Part shown: positions 1-7,055 of the stretch, piece by piece | Numbering within the stretch: position 1 is the first letter of the stretch | How the letters are laid out: each line of letters starts with the position of its first letter | Source: Lachnospiraceae bacterium | GTDB lineage: Bacteria > Bacillota > Clostridia > Lachnospirales > Lachnospiraceae | Assembly (NCBI GenBank): GCA_015057445.1 | Contig: SVEI01000020.1 | Span: forward strand, 1 to 37,660 | Reading direction: 5' to 3' | DNA length: 37,660 bases | The notes under the pieces: model-generated | Told to the model about the DNA's origin: nothing | Database searches by the model: none | Seen by the model: only the letters and a program-made list of their open reading frames with translations | Made by a program: the position numbers and the translations under genes

Positions 1-75
1 GCTGACCTTGGTGTTTTATGAGAAATAAACAGTGTTAGTGATGTAAACGAAATCGCAAGAGAGGGGGAAGAGTGC

Positions 76-408
76 ATGAGAAAAATTAATTATTACCAGA
101 AGAAATATGATGCTATGGAAATATTTTATGGATGGGTTGATCAAGGAAGTGAATATGACATTGCTGTTGAGCAAAGCATATATTATAACCAGGGCATGGA
201 AGAGATAGATGAGATAATATTAAATATAACAATAGCAACTAGATTTGCAAGGTGCGGAAAAAGGATATCAGAGCAATTCAAGAAACACTTAGAAAGTATT
301 CTACCTAAAGCTAAAATGTTAAACATAAAAGAATATGACTTGACAGATGATGAAATAAAAGTTTTTAACGAGGAATTAGCAGAAGTAGAGGCTTTGATGA
401 ATTGGTAA
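76..408 (+). CDS. Small helical protein of unknown function, possibly immunity-protein-like
   Basis: This 110-residue protein is not one I recognise with confidence. It has no signal peptide or membrane segment, is acidic (many Glu/Asp) and looks almost entirely alpha-helical. A central segment at about residues 42-60 (EEIDEIILNITIATRFARCG) loosely recalls the pattern of small polymorphic-toxin immunity proteins such as Imm3, but that is only an impression. The start is chosen from the strong GGGGGAAGAG ribosome-binding site just before ATG 76. The same frame is open from position 22 but has no earlier start codon. It ends 15 bases before the nitroreductase start, so the two are probably co-transcribed. 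A gene upstream may end at 19-21 or 26-28, but too little is in the window to say. Confidence 0.7.
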   Translation: MRKINYYQKKYDAMEIFYGWVDQGSEYDIAVEQSIYYNQGMEEIDEIILNITIATRFARCGKRISEQFKKHLESILPKAKMLNIKEYDLTDDEIKVFNEELAEVEALMNW

Positions 409-423
409 TAAGGAGCTATGAAA

Positions 424-960
424 ATGACCAATAAAAGCGTAATAGAAACAATACTAAATCGCCACAGCTATCGTGGCAAATATAAATCCACCTCAGTACC
501 TAGGGAGGATTTAGTTACAATTATGGAGGCAGGTCTTGCGGCACCATCAGGCTGTAACAAACAGACCACTAGCCTTATAGCAGTAGATGACCCACAGGTT
601 TTGAAGAAGCTTCACAGTGTAATACAACCACCGGTGGGTGAAACTGCGCCGGCTATGATATGCGTCCTTACTCAGCGTATAAATGCCTACAGGGATAAGT
701 GTTTTTCAGTGCAAGATTACTCTGCAGCTATACAGAATATGCTCCTTGCTATAACAGCTCTTGGATATGAAAGCTGTTGGTACGAGGGACACATTACAGA
801 TGAGGATAGAATCGGTGACCAGATGGCAAAGATATTAAATGTTCCTGAAGGGTATGAGCTTGTGTGCTTCTTGCCAGTAGGAGTAGCAGAGGGTGAAGTC
901 ACAGTGCCTGTCAAGAAAACATTTGAGGAAAGAGCTTGGTTTAATATAAAGGAGGATTAG
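424..960 (+). CDS. Nitroreductase family protein (FMN-dependent oxidoreductase)
   Basis: A compact nitroreductase-fold protein, predicted cytosolic, that would use FMN and NAD(P)H to reduce nitro, quinone or enone substrates; the substrate cannot be read from sequence. The N-terminal family hallmarks are visible: an ETILNRHSYRGK segment (Arg residues that contact FMN phosphate) and AGLAAPSGCNKQ (the usual APSxxNxQ motif). The helix around AAIQNMLLAITALGYESCWYEG matches the family's conserved A-x-x-N-x-x-L-A-A pattern and the GY-x-S-x-W/C turn. At about 178 residues it is on the short side for the family. The first ATG (418) is only 2 bases from the AAGGAG site, so ATG 424, 8 bases away, is the better start. 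The stop is immediately followed by the next gene's ATG. Confidence 0.9.
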   Translation: MTNKSVIETILNRHSYRGKYKSTSVPREDLVTIMEAGLAAPSGCNKQTTSLIAVDDPQVLKKLHSVIQPPVGETAPAMICVLTQRINAYRDKCFSVQDYSAAIQNMLLAITALGYESCWYEGHITDEDRIGDQMAKILNVPEGYELVCFLPVGVAEGEVTVPVKKTFEERAWFNIKED

Positions 961-961
961 T

Positions 962-1546
962 ATGATTTACGATATATCTCAGGAGGTGTTCTCCTGTACA
1001 GTATTTCCAGGTGATCCATCACCTATAGGAAGAAGAATGGAGACTATAGAAGGCGGTGGCGTATGTAATCTGACAGAGCTTACCATGTGTGCTCACAATG
1101 GAACTCATGTTGATGCGCCATATCATTTTATAGACGAGGGCAAGACCATAGATGAGATGCCACTGGATGCATTTGTAGGAGATTGCTATGTGGTTCATCA
1201 TACAGGTGATGTGACTGGGGAAGATGCGGAAAATATATTAGAGAAGGCTACCGCAAATGGTGCAGGTGAGAGAATACTTATAGGCGGAAAAGCAACTGTA
1301 ACTTCTGATGCGGCAAAAGTATTTGCTAATGGAAAAATTAAGCTTATAGGCAATGAAAGTCAGACCGTTGGGCCTGAAAATGCCCCTAAGGAGGTGCATA
1401 TGATACTGCTTGGTGAGGAGATAGTTTTGCTTGAGGGCATAGTGTTAAAGGATGTGCCTGAAGGAAAATATCTGCTTAACGCAGCGCCACTTAACCTGGG
1501 TGGTTGTGATGGAGCGCCTTGCAGGGCGATACTTATAAAACAGTAG
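962..1546 (+). CDS. Cyclase / kynurenine-formamidase-like metal-dependent hydrolase
   Basis: This 194-residue protein belongs to the putative cyclase family (PF04199), which includes bacterial kynurenine formamidase (KynB), isatin hydrolase and polyketide cyclase-like proteins. The signature metal-binding motif HNGTHVDAPYHF (about residues 41-52, pattern HxGTHxDxPxH) is intact. The N-terminal YDISQEV and FPGDPSP segments also match the family. A C-terminal region around LLEGIVLKDVPEGKYLLNAAPLNLGGCDGAPCRAILI fits the second half of the fold. The true substrate is unknown: no tryptophan-degradation gene is next to it, so kynurenine is only one option. It starts 1 base after the nitroreductase stop with its ribosome-binding site (AAGGAGG) inside that gene, indicating one transcript and probably coupled translation. 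Confidence 0.88.
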   Translation: MIYDISQEVFSCTVFPGDPSPIGRRMETIEGGGVCNLTELTMCAHNGTHVDAPYHFIDEGKTIDEMPLDAFVGDCYVVHHTGDVTGEDAENILEKATANGAGERILIGGKATVTSDAAKVFANGKIKLIGNESQTVGPENAPKEVHMILLGEEIVLLEGIVLKDVPEGKYLLNAAPLNLGGCDGAPCRAILIKQ

Positions 1547-1555
1547 GAGAAGACT

Positions 1556-2245
1556 ATGACAAATCAAGAAATAAGAATACGCCTAGAAGCTATGGCGGAA
1601 GCAAAATACAAGGAATTTTCTCAATCCCTTATCCCTGGCAGTAGACCAATACTTGGAGTGAGAATTCCTGCCCTTAGGAATTTGGCTAAAGAACTTGCAA
1701 AGAGTGACTGGAAGACCTATCTGGATAATGCAGTGGATGACAGCTTTGAGGAGGTGAATCTGCAAGGCTTTGTAATTGGTTACGCTAAAAGTGACTACCA
1801 AACCCTGCTACCATATATTAAGAAATATGTGGCTAAAATAAATGATTGGTCCTTATGTGATGGTTTCTGTGCCACGCTAAAAATCACCAAGAAATACAAA
1901 GCAGAATTCAAGGAGCTACTTAAGGAGTATGCCTGTAAGGACACTGAATTCGACCAGCGTTTTGTGGCTATTATGCTTATGGATTATTATCTTGAGGATG
2001 AGGATATTGACGAGACACTGGCTATGCTAGATGCCATAAAGCACGACAGCTACTATCGTAAAATGGGTGTAGCTTGGGCAGTGGCTACGGCTATGGCAAA
2101 GCAGAGGGAGAAGACCTTGGAGTATATGCAACCAGGTAATAACACCCTGGATGATTGGACCTATAATAAGTCCATTCAGAAGATGATAGAGTCTTACAGA
2201 ATTAGTGATGAAGACAAGGTTATGCTAAGGCAGATGAGGAGGTAA
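1556..2245 (+). CDS. AlkD-like DNA alkylation repair protein
   Basis: A 229-residue protein of the DNA alkylation repair family (PF08713), HEAT-like alpha-helical repeats that hold alkylated DNA and excise N3- and N7-alkylpurines. Length and architecture match AlkD-type enzymes. Recognisable stretches are GSRPILGVRIPALRNLAKEL near residues 28-47, an acidic-aromatic DWSLCDGFCATLK segment near residue 98 (the family's conserved WxxxD around the lesion-binding cleft), and RFVAIMLMDYYL. The later KMGVAWAVATAMAKQ segment is also typical (GMAWALS-like). GGAGAAG 3 bases before ATG 1556 supports the start. It sits 9 bases after the cyclase gene and 4 bases before the next, within a packed operon of otherwise unrelated functions. 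The exact glycosylase specificity cannot be deduced. Confidence 0.9.
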   Translation: MTNQEIRIRLEAMAEAKYKEFSQSLIPGSRPILGVRIPALRNLAKELAKSDWKTYLDNAVDDSFEEVNLQGFVIGYAKSDYQTLLPYIKKYVAKINDWSLCDGFCATLKITKKYKAEFKELLKEYACKDTEFDQRFVAIMLMDYYLEDEDIDETLAMLDAIKHDSYYRKMGVAWAVATAMAKQREKTLEYMQPGNNTLDDWTYNKSIQKMIESYRISDEDKVMLRQMRR

Positions 2246-2249
2246 AACT

Positions 2250-2954
2250 GTGTTTGAAGCTGTGATGTTGTTTTTAATTGGAATAATATTAGTTGCTGTT
2301 GGAGTTGTAGGAATAAAAGCTCCTATGGTAGCGTGGAAGCTATGGATTGCAAGAATACTGCTTGTTAAAAATGGAGAGCCTACAGATTTCTATTATTGGT
2401 TGCAAAAGAAGTTAGGATGGATGTCTGTTGTACTGGGAATTTGTGTTATGATAGCAGGTGGAATTCAGTTAAAGGCTATTATGGAAAGATTAACTATAAC
2501 ACTTGATGGAAAGGAAGTAGCACTTCCCTGCAAGTATGAGGACTTTGAGAAGATAGGATATAAGCTGGTGGATGAAGATGATAAGGATGAAATTAGAGGG
2601 GAAGGGCTTAGGTATTGCGTTCTAAGCGAAGAAAATGGTAAAGAAATAGTGATTAAGGTTGAAAATGATAAAAAACAACCCCGAGATATGGAGGATTGTG
2701 AAATTGTATCTATATCTGTAGATATGGATAATGCACCTGTTGTTGGTGTGGAAGATATGTTTGATACAACTATGAATAAGGATGAAATTATTGATATATG
2801 CGCTGGAATGGCAGATAAAAATTTAAAAGGTGATGTTATTGAAATCGATATGAGTAACGCCTTTGAAGATTATTTTGTAAATATTTATTATGATAAATCT
2901 GGCGAAAATGGTATAATAGAATCCATAATAATAGAATATGGGAATAACAACTAG
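2250..2954 (+). CDS. Two-TM membrane protein of unknown function
   Basis: I do not recognise this 234-residue protein. It starts with GTG 2250, behind a GAGGAGG site that overlaps the end of the alkD-like gene. Two hydrophobic segments (about residues 3-25 and 47-68) suggest a membrane hairpin at the N terminus. The remaining roughly 160 residues are soluble, strongly acidic and rich in beta-prone segments, with two similar-looking stretches (around VALPCKYEDFEKIGYKL and the later VEDMFDTTMNKDEI region). Such a layout is common in Lachnospiraceae membrane proteins without assigned role. Its stop codon overlaps the region just upstream of the amylase ATG 2968, so translation of the two is probably coupled. 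No catalytic motif is visible. Confidence 0.75.
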   Translation: MFEAVMLFLIGIILVAVGVVGIKAPMVAWKLWIARILLVKNGEPTDFYYWLQKKLGWMSVVLGICVMIAGGIQLKAIMERLTITLDGKEVALPCKYEDFEKIGYKLVDEDDKDEIRGEGLRYCVLSEENGKEIVIKVENDKKQPRDMEDCEIVSISVDMDNAPVVGVEDMFDTTMNKDEIIDICAGMADKNLKGDVIEIDMSNAFEDYFVNIYYDKSGENGIIESIIIEYGNNN

Positions 2955-2967
2955 GAGGACTAAAATT

Positions 2968-4776
2968 ATGGCGTGGTATGATAACTCATGTTTTTATCAC
3001 ATTTATCCTTTGGGAATGGCTGGAGCACCAGCGCTTAATGACTACAGTGAGCCGGTAGAGAGACTTAATAAGCTTCTCCCATGGATAGAACACGTTAAGA
3101 ATATAGGATGTAACGCACTTTACATAGGACCACTTTTTGAGTCGGTAGGTCACGGCTACGAGACCACAGATTATAAGAAGCTAGATAGCAGACTTGGAAC
3201 TAATGATACACTTAAGAATTTTGTAAATGAATGTCACAAGGCAGGCATTAAGGTTATATTTGATGGTGTATTTAACCATACAGGAAGAGACTTCTTCGCA
3301 TTTAAGGATATTCAGGCTAATAGAGAAAATTCAGCCTATAAGGATTGGTATTGCAATGTAAACTTCTGGGGCAATAACGAGTACAATGATGGCTTCTCCT
3401 ACGATAACTGGGGTGGCTACAACCTACTTGCGAAGCTTAATCAGAAGAATCCAGCAGTTAAGGATTACATTTGCGATGTAATAAGATTCTGGGTTAAGGA
3501 ATTTGATGTGGATGGAATTCGTCTTGATGCTGCAGATGTTCTTGACTTTGATTTTATGAAGGGCTTAAGAAGAGTGGCAAATGAAGTTAAGCCTGAGTTT
3601 TGGCTTATGGGTGAGGTTATCCACGGCAATTATGCCCGTTGGGTAAATGAAAGCACACTTCACTCTGTAACAAATTACGCTATGCACAAGGCTCTTTATT
3701 CAGGACATAACGACCACAACTACTTTGAGATTGCTCACACTGTAAAGTATCTGTCTGGTATGTGTGGCAACAACTTAAAGCTTTATAATTTCGTTGATAA
3801 TCACGATGTGGAGCGTATTAATTCTAAACTTACTAATAAAGCAAACTACAACCCTGTACATGTGCTGATGTATACTATGCCTGGAGTTCCATCCATTTAC
3901 TATGGTTCAGAGTTTGGTATAGAGGGTGTTAAGGGCTGGGGCACAGATGCGCCACTTCGTCCAGAGCTTAACTTTGAGGAGTATCAGGAGAAGGCCAAGA
4001 CTAATCCTTGCGTAAAGCTTATCTCTGCCCTTGGTAAGATTCGTCAGGAGACAGAGGAGTTAAATTACGGAGAGTACAAGGAGCTTGTTCTTACTAACAA
4101 GCAGTTCTCTTTCGCTAGAAATCATAATGGCAGCAGTGTAATAATCACTGTTAATAATGATGAGGCTGATGCAACTATGACAGTTCAGGCAGGCAATTGC
4201 TCAGAGTATATTGGAGCTATTACAGGAGTTAGGGTTCCTGTTCAAAATGGATGCATAACCGTATCTTTGAAGGCAAATTCAGGAGAAATCTGGAGACCGG
4301 CAGATAAGTATGCAGATGGTGCGCCAAAGGTTGATGTGGCAGAGAAAGTAGATGAACCGGTAGTAGAGGAGGTTGCTGTACCAGTAGTGGAAACTGTGGC
4401 TGAAGAAGCGGTTGCGCCTGTTGCACCTGTAGTAGAATCTGAGGCAGAGAAAATTAAGGAGCCAGAAGTAGCAGTTGAAGAAACTGTAGCTCCTGTAGAA
4501 GAAGTTGTGGTAGAGGAAAATGTAGAAACTGATATAGAGTCAGCTAAAGAGAAAACTAAAGTTGAGGAAGAAATAGTTGAAATTACTAAGGAAGAACCTA
4601 AGAAAACAGTTGTTATCCCAGAAAACAAATCCTACGAGGAAATGACTGTAGAAGAACTTCAGCAGGTGATACTTGGTAAGATGGCTAAGAATGGTCCTGT
4701 GACTGAGTATATGGAGAAGACAGTGTATGACAATACACATCAGGGTTCATTAGTGACTTGGGCGAAGAGTTTTTAA
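2968..4776 (+). CDS. GH13 alpha-amylase-family enzyme with long acidic C-terminal tail
   Basis: An intracellular (no signal peptide) glycoside hydrolase family 13 enzyme of 602 residues, likely acting on maltodextrins or related alpha-glucans. All catalytic regions are intact: DGVFNH (99-104), GIRLDAAD (183-190, nucleophile D187), the acid/base E216 in MGEVIHG, and FVDNHD (275-280, D280). The LLAKLN segment (153-158) sits where GH13 subfamilies carry region V. The barrel plus C-terminal beta domain end near residue 445. Residues about 451-550 are a low-complexity Val/Glu/Pro/Ala linker, followed by about 50 ordered residues (from KSYEEMTVEELQ to the end). ATG 2968 with AGGAGG upstream is preferred over the in-frame ATG 2938, which would overlap the upstream gene. 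A terminator follows. Confidence 0.93.
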   Translation: MAWYDNSCFYHIYPLGMAGAPALNDYSEPVERLNKLLPWIEHVKNIGCNALYIGPLFESVGHGYETTDYKKLDSRLGTNDTLKNFVNECHKAGIKVIFDGVFNHTGRDFFAFKDIQANRENSAYKDWYCNVNFWGNNEYNDGFSYDNWGGYNLLAKLNQKNPAVKDYICDVIRFWVKEFDVDGIRLDAADVLDFDFMKGLRRVANEVKPEFWLMGEVIHGNYARWVNESTLHSVTNYAMHKALYSGHNDHNYFEIAHTVKYLSGMCGNNLKLYNFVDNHDVERINSKLTNKANYNPVHVLMYTMPGVPSIYYGSEFGIEGVKGWGTDAPLRPELNFEEYQEKAKTNPCVKLISALGKIRQETEELNYGEYKELVLTNKQFSFARNHNGSSVIITVNNDEADATMTVQAGNCSEYIGAITGVRVPVQNGCITVSLKANSGEIWRPADKYADGAPKVDVAEKVDEPVVEEVAVPVVETVAEEAVAPVAPVVESEAEKIKEPEVAVEETVAPVEEVVVEENVETDIESAKEKTKVEEEIVEITKEEPKKTVVIPENKSYEEMTVEELQQVILGKMAKNGPVTEYMEKTVYDNTHQGSLVTWAKSF

Positions 4777-4804
4777 AGATAATATATTTTTATGAGAGCT
4801 TATA

Positions 4805-4840
4805 CCTCCTGCAAATCATAGTATTTGCGGGAGGTTTTCT
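4805..4840 (+). terminator. Rho-independent terminator after the GH13 operon
   Basis: A 12-bp stem (4805-4816 with 4823-4834, one G-U pair) and a 6-base loop are followed by TTTTCTT. It lies 28 bases after the GH13 stop and before the next promoter, so it closes the first operon. Confidence 0.9.
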
Positions 4841-4892
4841 TAATTTAGATTGAGATAAAAGGTGGTTGTCAAAATATATTTGAAAAAATGTG

Positions 4893-4921
4893 TTGACATA
4901 TACTGGAGAACGTATTATAGT
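4893..4921 (+). promoter_or_regulatory. Sigma-A-type promoter of the ytrA-like operon
   Basis: TTGACA (4893-4898) and TATAGT (4916-4921) are separated by exactly 17 bases. The inverted repeat just downstream begins within the -10 element, consistent with repression of this promoter by the GntR protein it drives. Confidence 0.8.
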
Positions 4922-4953
4922 ACTATTGTACTAAATGAGTAGTACAATAGTAC
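4920..4953. promoter_or_regulatory. 13-bp inverted repeat, probable GntR/YtrA operator
   Basis: GTACTATTGTACT (4920-4932) is perfectly complementary to AGTACAATAGTAC (4941-4953), with an 8-base spacer. Each arm is itself nearly symmetric. It overlaps the -10 end and start site and lies 43 bases before the regulator gene. YtrA-type GntR regulators commonly bind AGTAC-containing dyads and control their own operon; binding here is inferred. Confidence 0.75.
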
Positions 4954-4995
4954 AAATGGCGCGAAGGAGATTAATATACATAAGGAGGTGGATAC

Positions 4996-5364
4996 ATGCC
5001 GTGGAAATTTGATGCTAATTCTCCGATTTATCTTCAGATAATGGATGAGCTAAAGCTGAAGATAGCTAAAGGAGAACTGAACCCGGGCGATAAGGTTCCG
5101 GCAGTAAGGGAGCTTGCTATTATAGCAGGAGTAAATCCCAATACTATGCAAAAGGCGTTGTCTGAGCTAGAGAGGGAAGGCGTGCTTTATTCCCAGAGAA
5201 CATCGGGGAGATTTGTTGCAGAGCTGGGTAATGGGCAGGCAGATATAAGACAGGGCATTTACAAACAATATATGGACACATTTGTAAGGGGAATGCGGGA
5301 ACTTGGATTTGCAAATGATGACATAATTAAAATATTGGAGAAATATTTTAACGAGGAGGAATAA
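4996..5364 (+). CDS. GntR-family transcriptional regulator, YtrA subfamily
   Basis: A 122-residue DNA-binding regulator. The N-terminal winged helix is typical of GntR proteins: SPIYLQIMDELKLKIAKGEL, then PGDKVPAVRELA and the recognition helix region VNPNTMQKALSELEREGVL, ending with the wing YSQRTSGRFVA. The C-terminal part (about residues 75-122) is a short helical dimerisation segment and there is no large effector domain, which defines the YtrA subfamily. Members of this group usually regulate adjacent ABC transporters, matching the two genes that follow. ATG 4996 is preceded by AAGGAGGTGG. The gene lies 3 bases before the ATPase, and an inverted-repeat operator lies upstream. The inducing signal is unknown; cell-envelope stress is common in relatives. 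Confidence 0.93.
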   Translation: MPWKFDANSPIYLQIMDELKLKIAKGELNPGDKVPAVRELAIIAGVNPNTMQKALSELEREGVLYSQRTSGRFVAELGNGQADIRQGIYKQYMDTFVRGMRELGFANDDIIKILEKYFNEEE

Positions 5365-5367
5365 TTA

Positions 5368-6069
5368 ATGAATTATTTGGTTGATATAACAGGTGTAAGA
5401 AAAGCCTACGGTAAAAATGCTGTTGTATTTGATGGGCTTGGCTTAAAGATAAATGCGGGAAAAATAATAGGCTTACTAGGACCCAACGGAAGTGGCAAGA
5501 CCACTCTTATTAAGCTTTTGGCAGGATTGCTTAAGGAGGATACGGGAACCATTTTAATCGATGGGAAGCAGGTTGGTCCAGAGTCCAAGGCTGTAGTGTC
5601 CTACCTTCCTGAGAGGACATATTTTAATGAAGGACTTAAGGTAAAGCAGCTTATAAATATGTTTAAGGATTTTTATGCTGATTTCGATGAGACAAGAGCC
5701 TACGAGATGATGTCGCTTCTCAATATTGATACTAATACAGTACTTAAGAAACTTTCAAAGGGTAATAAGGAGAAGGTTCAGCTTATTATGGTAATGAGCC
5801 GACGTGCAAAGCTATATCTACTTGATGAGCCGATTGCGGGAGTTGACCCAGCTGCTAGAGATTACATATTACAGACAATACTCACTAACTATGATAAAGA
5901 GGCTTCGATCATTATATCTACGCATCTTATTCAGGATATTGAAAACATTTTGGATGACGTAATATTTATCAAGCAGGGGCAGATTGTGGCATATAACAGC
6001 GCAGATGCTCTAAGACAAGATAAAGGTCAGTCTATAGATGAGATATTCAGGGAGGTGTTCAGATGTTAG
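5368..6069 (+). CDS. ABC transporter ATP-binding protein (YtrB-like)
   Basis: A 233-residue ATPase of the ABC superfamily, the energising subunit of an exporter or sensing complex whose membrane partner is the next gene. Walker A is GPNGSGKT (38-45) and Walker B LYLLDEP (149-155) is followed by the D-loop. The signature motif is divergent, LSKGNKEKVQ (129-138) instead of LSGGQ; the same lysine-containing form is seen in the YtrB group that accompanies YtrA-type regulators. The conserved switch histidine is present in IISTHLIQDIE. The gene begins 3 bases after the regulator stop and its last 7 bases overlap the next gene (ATGTTAG), so the two products are probably made in matched amounts. The transported substrate is unknown. 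Confidence 0.93.
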   Translation: MNYLVDITGVRKAYGKNAVVFDGLGLKINAGKIIGLLGPNGSGKTTLIKLLAGLLKEDTGTILIDGKQVGPESKAVVSYLPERTYFNEGLKVKQLINMFKDFYADFDETRAYEMMSLLNIDTNTVLKKLSKGNKEKVQLIMVMSRRAKLYLLDEPIAGVDPAARDYILQTILTNYDKEASIIISTHLIQDIENILDDVIFIKQGQIVAYNSADALRQDKGQSIDEIFREVFRC

Positions 6070-6824
6070 GAAAGCTTATTAAAAATGAATTTGTACAAAG
6101 ATATAAGACTGTATGTGGTATCTACCTGATGGTACTTGCCGCTAGTATAGTGGAAAATATAGCTCGTTTAGTATACGACAATACAGAAAGTGATGTGATT
6201 GATAATTTATACCGCATAATTACTGTATCATTTATGCTGGTATTCATAGGAAGTGCCGTTATGGTAGTGCTTCTTAGTTTTCTGGATTACAACAAAAGAC
6301 TGTTTAAGGATCAGGGATATCTGACTCATACCTTACCTGTTAAACCATCAACTATGCTTTTTGCTAGAGTTGTATGTGATCTTGCGATTTGTCTTAGTGT
6401 GGTGGTTGTATATCCGTTCTGCTTTTCAATTGCAATAAGAAATTTTGATATGCTAAAGGATGTGTTTGATATATTCAATGAATTGTTCCTGCAACTGTCA
6501 GATTCTGAAATGCTTGAAATTTTTATTTCTGCTATGGTAATGCTGTTCTTCATATTGCTGTTTTCTATATGGTTATATTACTTTGCATATGCAGCTGGAC
6601 ACAGCTTTAAAAAGAACAAGAGGGTTATGTCAGTGGTAATCTATATTGCAATATATGCCATAAGTGAAGTGATACTTTCTCTTGTATCTACATGGGTAGA
6701 GAAGCTTGTAAATGTTCAAGACTTAACCGCTGTCATTATCCATGCCGTGGTATTTGCAATATATACTGTCTTATGTTTTATAGGTACTGCAACCGTATGC
6801 AAGAATCACCTCAACCTAGAGTAA
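6063..6824 (+). CDS. ABC transporter membrane subunit
   Basis: A 253-residue integral membrane protein with about six hydrophobic segments: near residues 15-35, 55-75, 100-122, 153-176, 186-208 and 224-245. It lacks a clear solute-binding motif. Its place directly after a YtrB-like ATPase, with overlapping stop and start codons, indicates it is the permease of that pair. Proteins of this shape in Clostridia are usually annotated as ABC-2-type permeases or unknown membrane proteins. The C terminus ends with CKNHLNLE, predicted cytoplasmic. No further gene follows in the operon; a bidirectional-looking terminator lies about 105 bases downstream. Substrate and direction of transport cannot be inferred, although YtrA-controlled systems often handle antibiotics or envelope stress. 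Confidence 0.85.
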   Translation: MLGKLIKNEFVQRYKTVCGIYLMVLAASIVENIARLVYDNTESDVIDNLYRIITVSFMLVFIGSAVMVVLLSFLDYNKRLFKDQGYLTHTLPVKPSTMLFARVVCDLAICLSVVVVYPFCFSIAIRNFDMLKDVFDIFNELFLQLSDSEMLEIFISAMVMLFFILLFSIWLYYFAYAAGHSFKKNKRVMSVVIYIAIYAISEVILSLVSTWVEKLVNVQDLTAVIIHAVVFAIYTVLCFIGTATVCKNHLNLE

Positions 6825-6834
6825 AACGAATAAA

Positions 6835-6894
6835 TTATATTATAGGATATTCATTTGCAATCTTATAGGAAAGCTTCTTGTAGCAAGTTGTCAT
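6835..6894 (-). pseudogene. Decayed fragment of a glycosyltransferase gene
   Basis: On the minus strand, ATG at 6894-6892 opens 19 codons reading MTTCYKKLSYKIANEYPII before a stop at 6837-6835. This matches the segment MAACYKELSYKVANTDPMM near the C terminus of the neighbouring intact glycosyltransferase. At DNA level 37 of 44 bases agree between 6853-6896 and 7146-7189. No other part of the gene is recognisable nearby. I read it as a relic of a second copy or paralogue, partly erased, not an expressed gene. Confidence 0.65.
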
Positions 6895-6930
6895 ACTAAA
6901 GTAAAAAATCGAAGTTACGTATATAAAAAT

Positions 6931-6987
6931 AACGCTAAATTAATGAAAATTGCCAATGTAATTGTCATTGATTTAGCGTTTTATATT
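6931..6987. terminator. Long hairpin between convergent genes, likely bidirectional terminator
   Basis: A 16-bp stem (6931-6946 with 6965-6980, one G-T pair) encloses an 18-base loop. An AT-rich tail follows on the plus side (TTATATT) and an A-rich run precedes it. It lies between the plus-strand permease and the convergent minus-strand glycosyltransferase, so it may stop transcripts from both sides. Confidence 0.6.
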
Positions 6988-7007
6988 GCAAAAAAGCAAG
7001 GGACAGG

Positions 7008-7040
7008 GTGAATGCAACGGTTCGTTGCCTAAGTGAATGC
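7008..7040. repeat. Small hairpin flanked by direct repeats (REP-like, uncertain)
   Basis: GTGAATGC occurs at 7008-7015 and 7033-7040 and flanks a perfect 6-bp hairpin with a 3-base loop (GCAACG at 7014-7019, CGTTGC at 7023-7028). It sits just past the 3' end of the glycosyltransferase gene. The compact shape recalls a repetitive extragenic element, but only one copy is in the window. Confidence 0.35.
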
Positions 7041-7055
7041 AGAAGTCAGACCATA

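Noticed and set aside
1-75. End of an upstream gene
   Set aside because: Two frames stop early (19-21 and 26-28), but fewer than ten codons are visible, too little to choose between them.
4229-4628. Minus-strand ORFs opposite the amylase tail
   Set aside because: They arise from the low-complexity Val/Glu codons of the real gene; the Ser/Thr- and Pro/Gln-rich products are typical shadows.
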